DNA from: Phycisphaerales bacterium
Lineage (GTDB): Bacteria > Planctomycetota > Phycisphaerae > Phycisphaerales > SM1A02
NCBI GenBank assembly: GCA_014238125.1
Contig: JABABS010000097.1
Location: forward strand, 1 to 41,016
Reading direction: 5' to 3'
Length of the DNA stretch: 41,016 nt
In this document: in pieces, positions 40,714 to 41,016 of the stretch
Numbering within the stretch: the first letter of the stretch is position 1
How the letters are laid out: each line of letters opens with the position of its first letter
Notes under the pieces: generated by a model
What the model saw: only the letters and a program-made list of their open reading frames with translations
Told to the model about the DNA's origin: nothing
The model's database searches: none
Made by a program: the position numbers and the translations under genes

Positions 40714-41016
40714 ACAGTTAACAAACGGAACGAGCGGTCGTAAACCAAACGGACAATTCGCGAAGGGGAATCCAGGTGGTCCTGGTAACCCATACGCTCG
40801 GCATGTCGCTCGTCTGCGTGCATCTTTGATCGAGGCAATTGGAGACGATGGATTGAAGGACATTGTGCAGGGGATGGTTACAGCAGCGAAGGGGGGTGAT
40901 GTCGCGGCTGCGAAGTTGTTGCTTTCATACCTACTTGGCAAACCAGTTGAATCAGTTGAACCAGACTATGTTGAGATACATGAGAGGCAACTGCAATCAA
41001 AAGATCGCGCATTAGC
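40706..41016 (+). CDS. DUF5681-domain protein, N-terminal part
   Basis: The frame starts at ATG 40706 and runs off the right edge after about 103 codons. The N-terminal motif GRKPNGQFAKGNPGGPGNPYARHV is the hallmark of DUF5681 proteins, small proteins of unknown function often encoded in prophages and near terminase genes. A helical region follows (ARLRASLIEAIGDDGLKDIV, then VAAAKLLLSYLLGKP). It overlaps the preceding small ORF by 8 nt. A GGGAGAG Shine-Dalgarno-like stretch lies upstream. The family match is by memory of the motif; no function is assigned. Confidence 0.7.
   Translation, partial: MIEQLTNGTSGRKPNGQFAKGNPGGPGNPYARHVARLRASLIEAIGDDGLKDIVQGMVTAAKGGDVAAAKLLLSYLLGKPVESVEPDYVEIHERQLQSKDRAL

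Larger units (their letters stand above)
40483..41016. mobile_element. Left edge of a probable integrated element
   Basis: The boundary is the tRNA fragment at 40483. To its right are a small unassigned ORF and a DUF5681-type gene, a class often seen in prophages and other integrated DNA. No integrase is visible; the element continues past the window. Confidence 0.45.

Overview
The window looks like a chromosome segment of a planctomycete, most likely a marine Phycisphaerae-type bacterium. This is an inference. It rests on a secreted protein ending in paired Asp-rich dockerin-type repeats of the planctomycete style (two xDVNxxxxVxVxDLL repeats, each followed by a tryptophan and cysteines), a TPR-sulfotransferase fusion, and an RNase E/G with a long basic tail. 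By eye the DNA is moderately AT-rich. Genes are dense, and 4-nt stop/start overlaps are common.

Layout. (1) 1-11.4 kb is an amino-acid and peptide catabolism region. It has the 3' end of a citrulline-type hydrolase, then a leftward operon (KamA-like radical-SAM aminomutase, both subunits of a 3-oxoacid CoA-transferase, a class III aminotransferase, folE, btpA). An RpiR-type regulator diverges from the operon. Next come an S9 peptidase and, facing the other way, a translationally coupled ArgE-type deacylase and formimidoylglutamate deiminase (hutF). (2) 11.3-15 kb holds a TPR-sulfotransferase and an ABC-F ATPase. (3) 15-18.5 kb holds two secreted phosphatases in tandem. (4) 18.6-21.3 kb holds an initiator tRNA with its own -10 box and terminator, a small membrane coiled-coil protein, dprA, and convergent lexA. 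(5) 21.4-25.7 kb holds a class V aminotransferase whose start codon lies in a perfect palindrome, a 600-bp gap with a probable structured RNA ending in a strong terminator, and a leftward gatC-gatA-ROK kinase operon. (6) 25.8-37.9 kb, rightward, holds an RND efflux pair, ptsI, and an rne-dxr-rseP operon. (7) 37.9-40.5 kb holds a diguanylate cyclase with a dead receiver, smpB, and a dockerin-like secreted protein. (8) From about 40.48 kb the window appears to enter an integrated element: a tRNA 3'-end fragment, then a small ORF, then a DUF5681-type protein running off the edge.

How the genes work together. The leftward operon has the order expected for breaking down an alpha-amino acid through its beta-isomer: 2,3-aminomutase, then beta-transamination, then CoA transfer to the 3-oxo acid. 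The adjacent RpiR protein is the likely regulator. Neighbouring peptidase, deacylase, HutF and CtlX genes fit a scavenging programme for peptides and glutamate-family amino acids. The best candidates for undescribed biology are this proposed pathway, the structured RNA at about 22.64-22.94 kb, the RNase E/G carrying an IF2_N-like domain, and the mobile-element boundary at the right edge.
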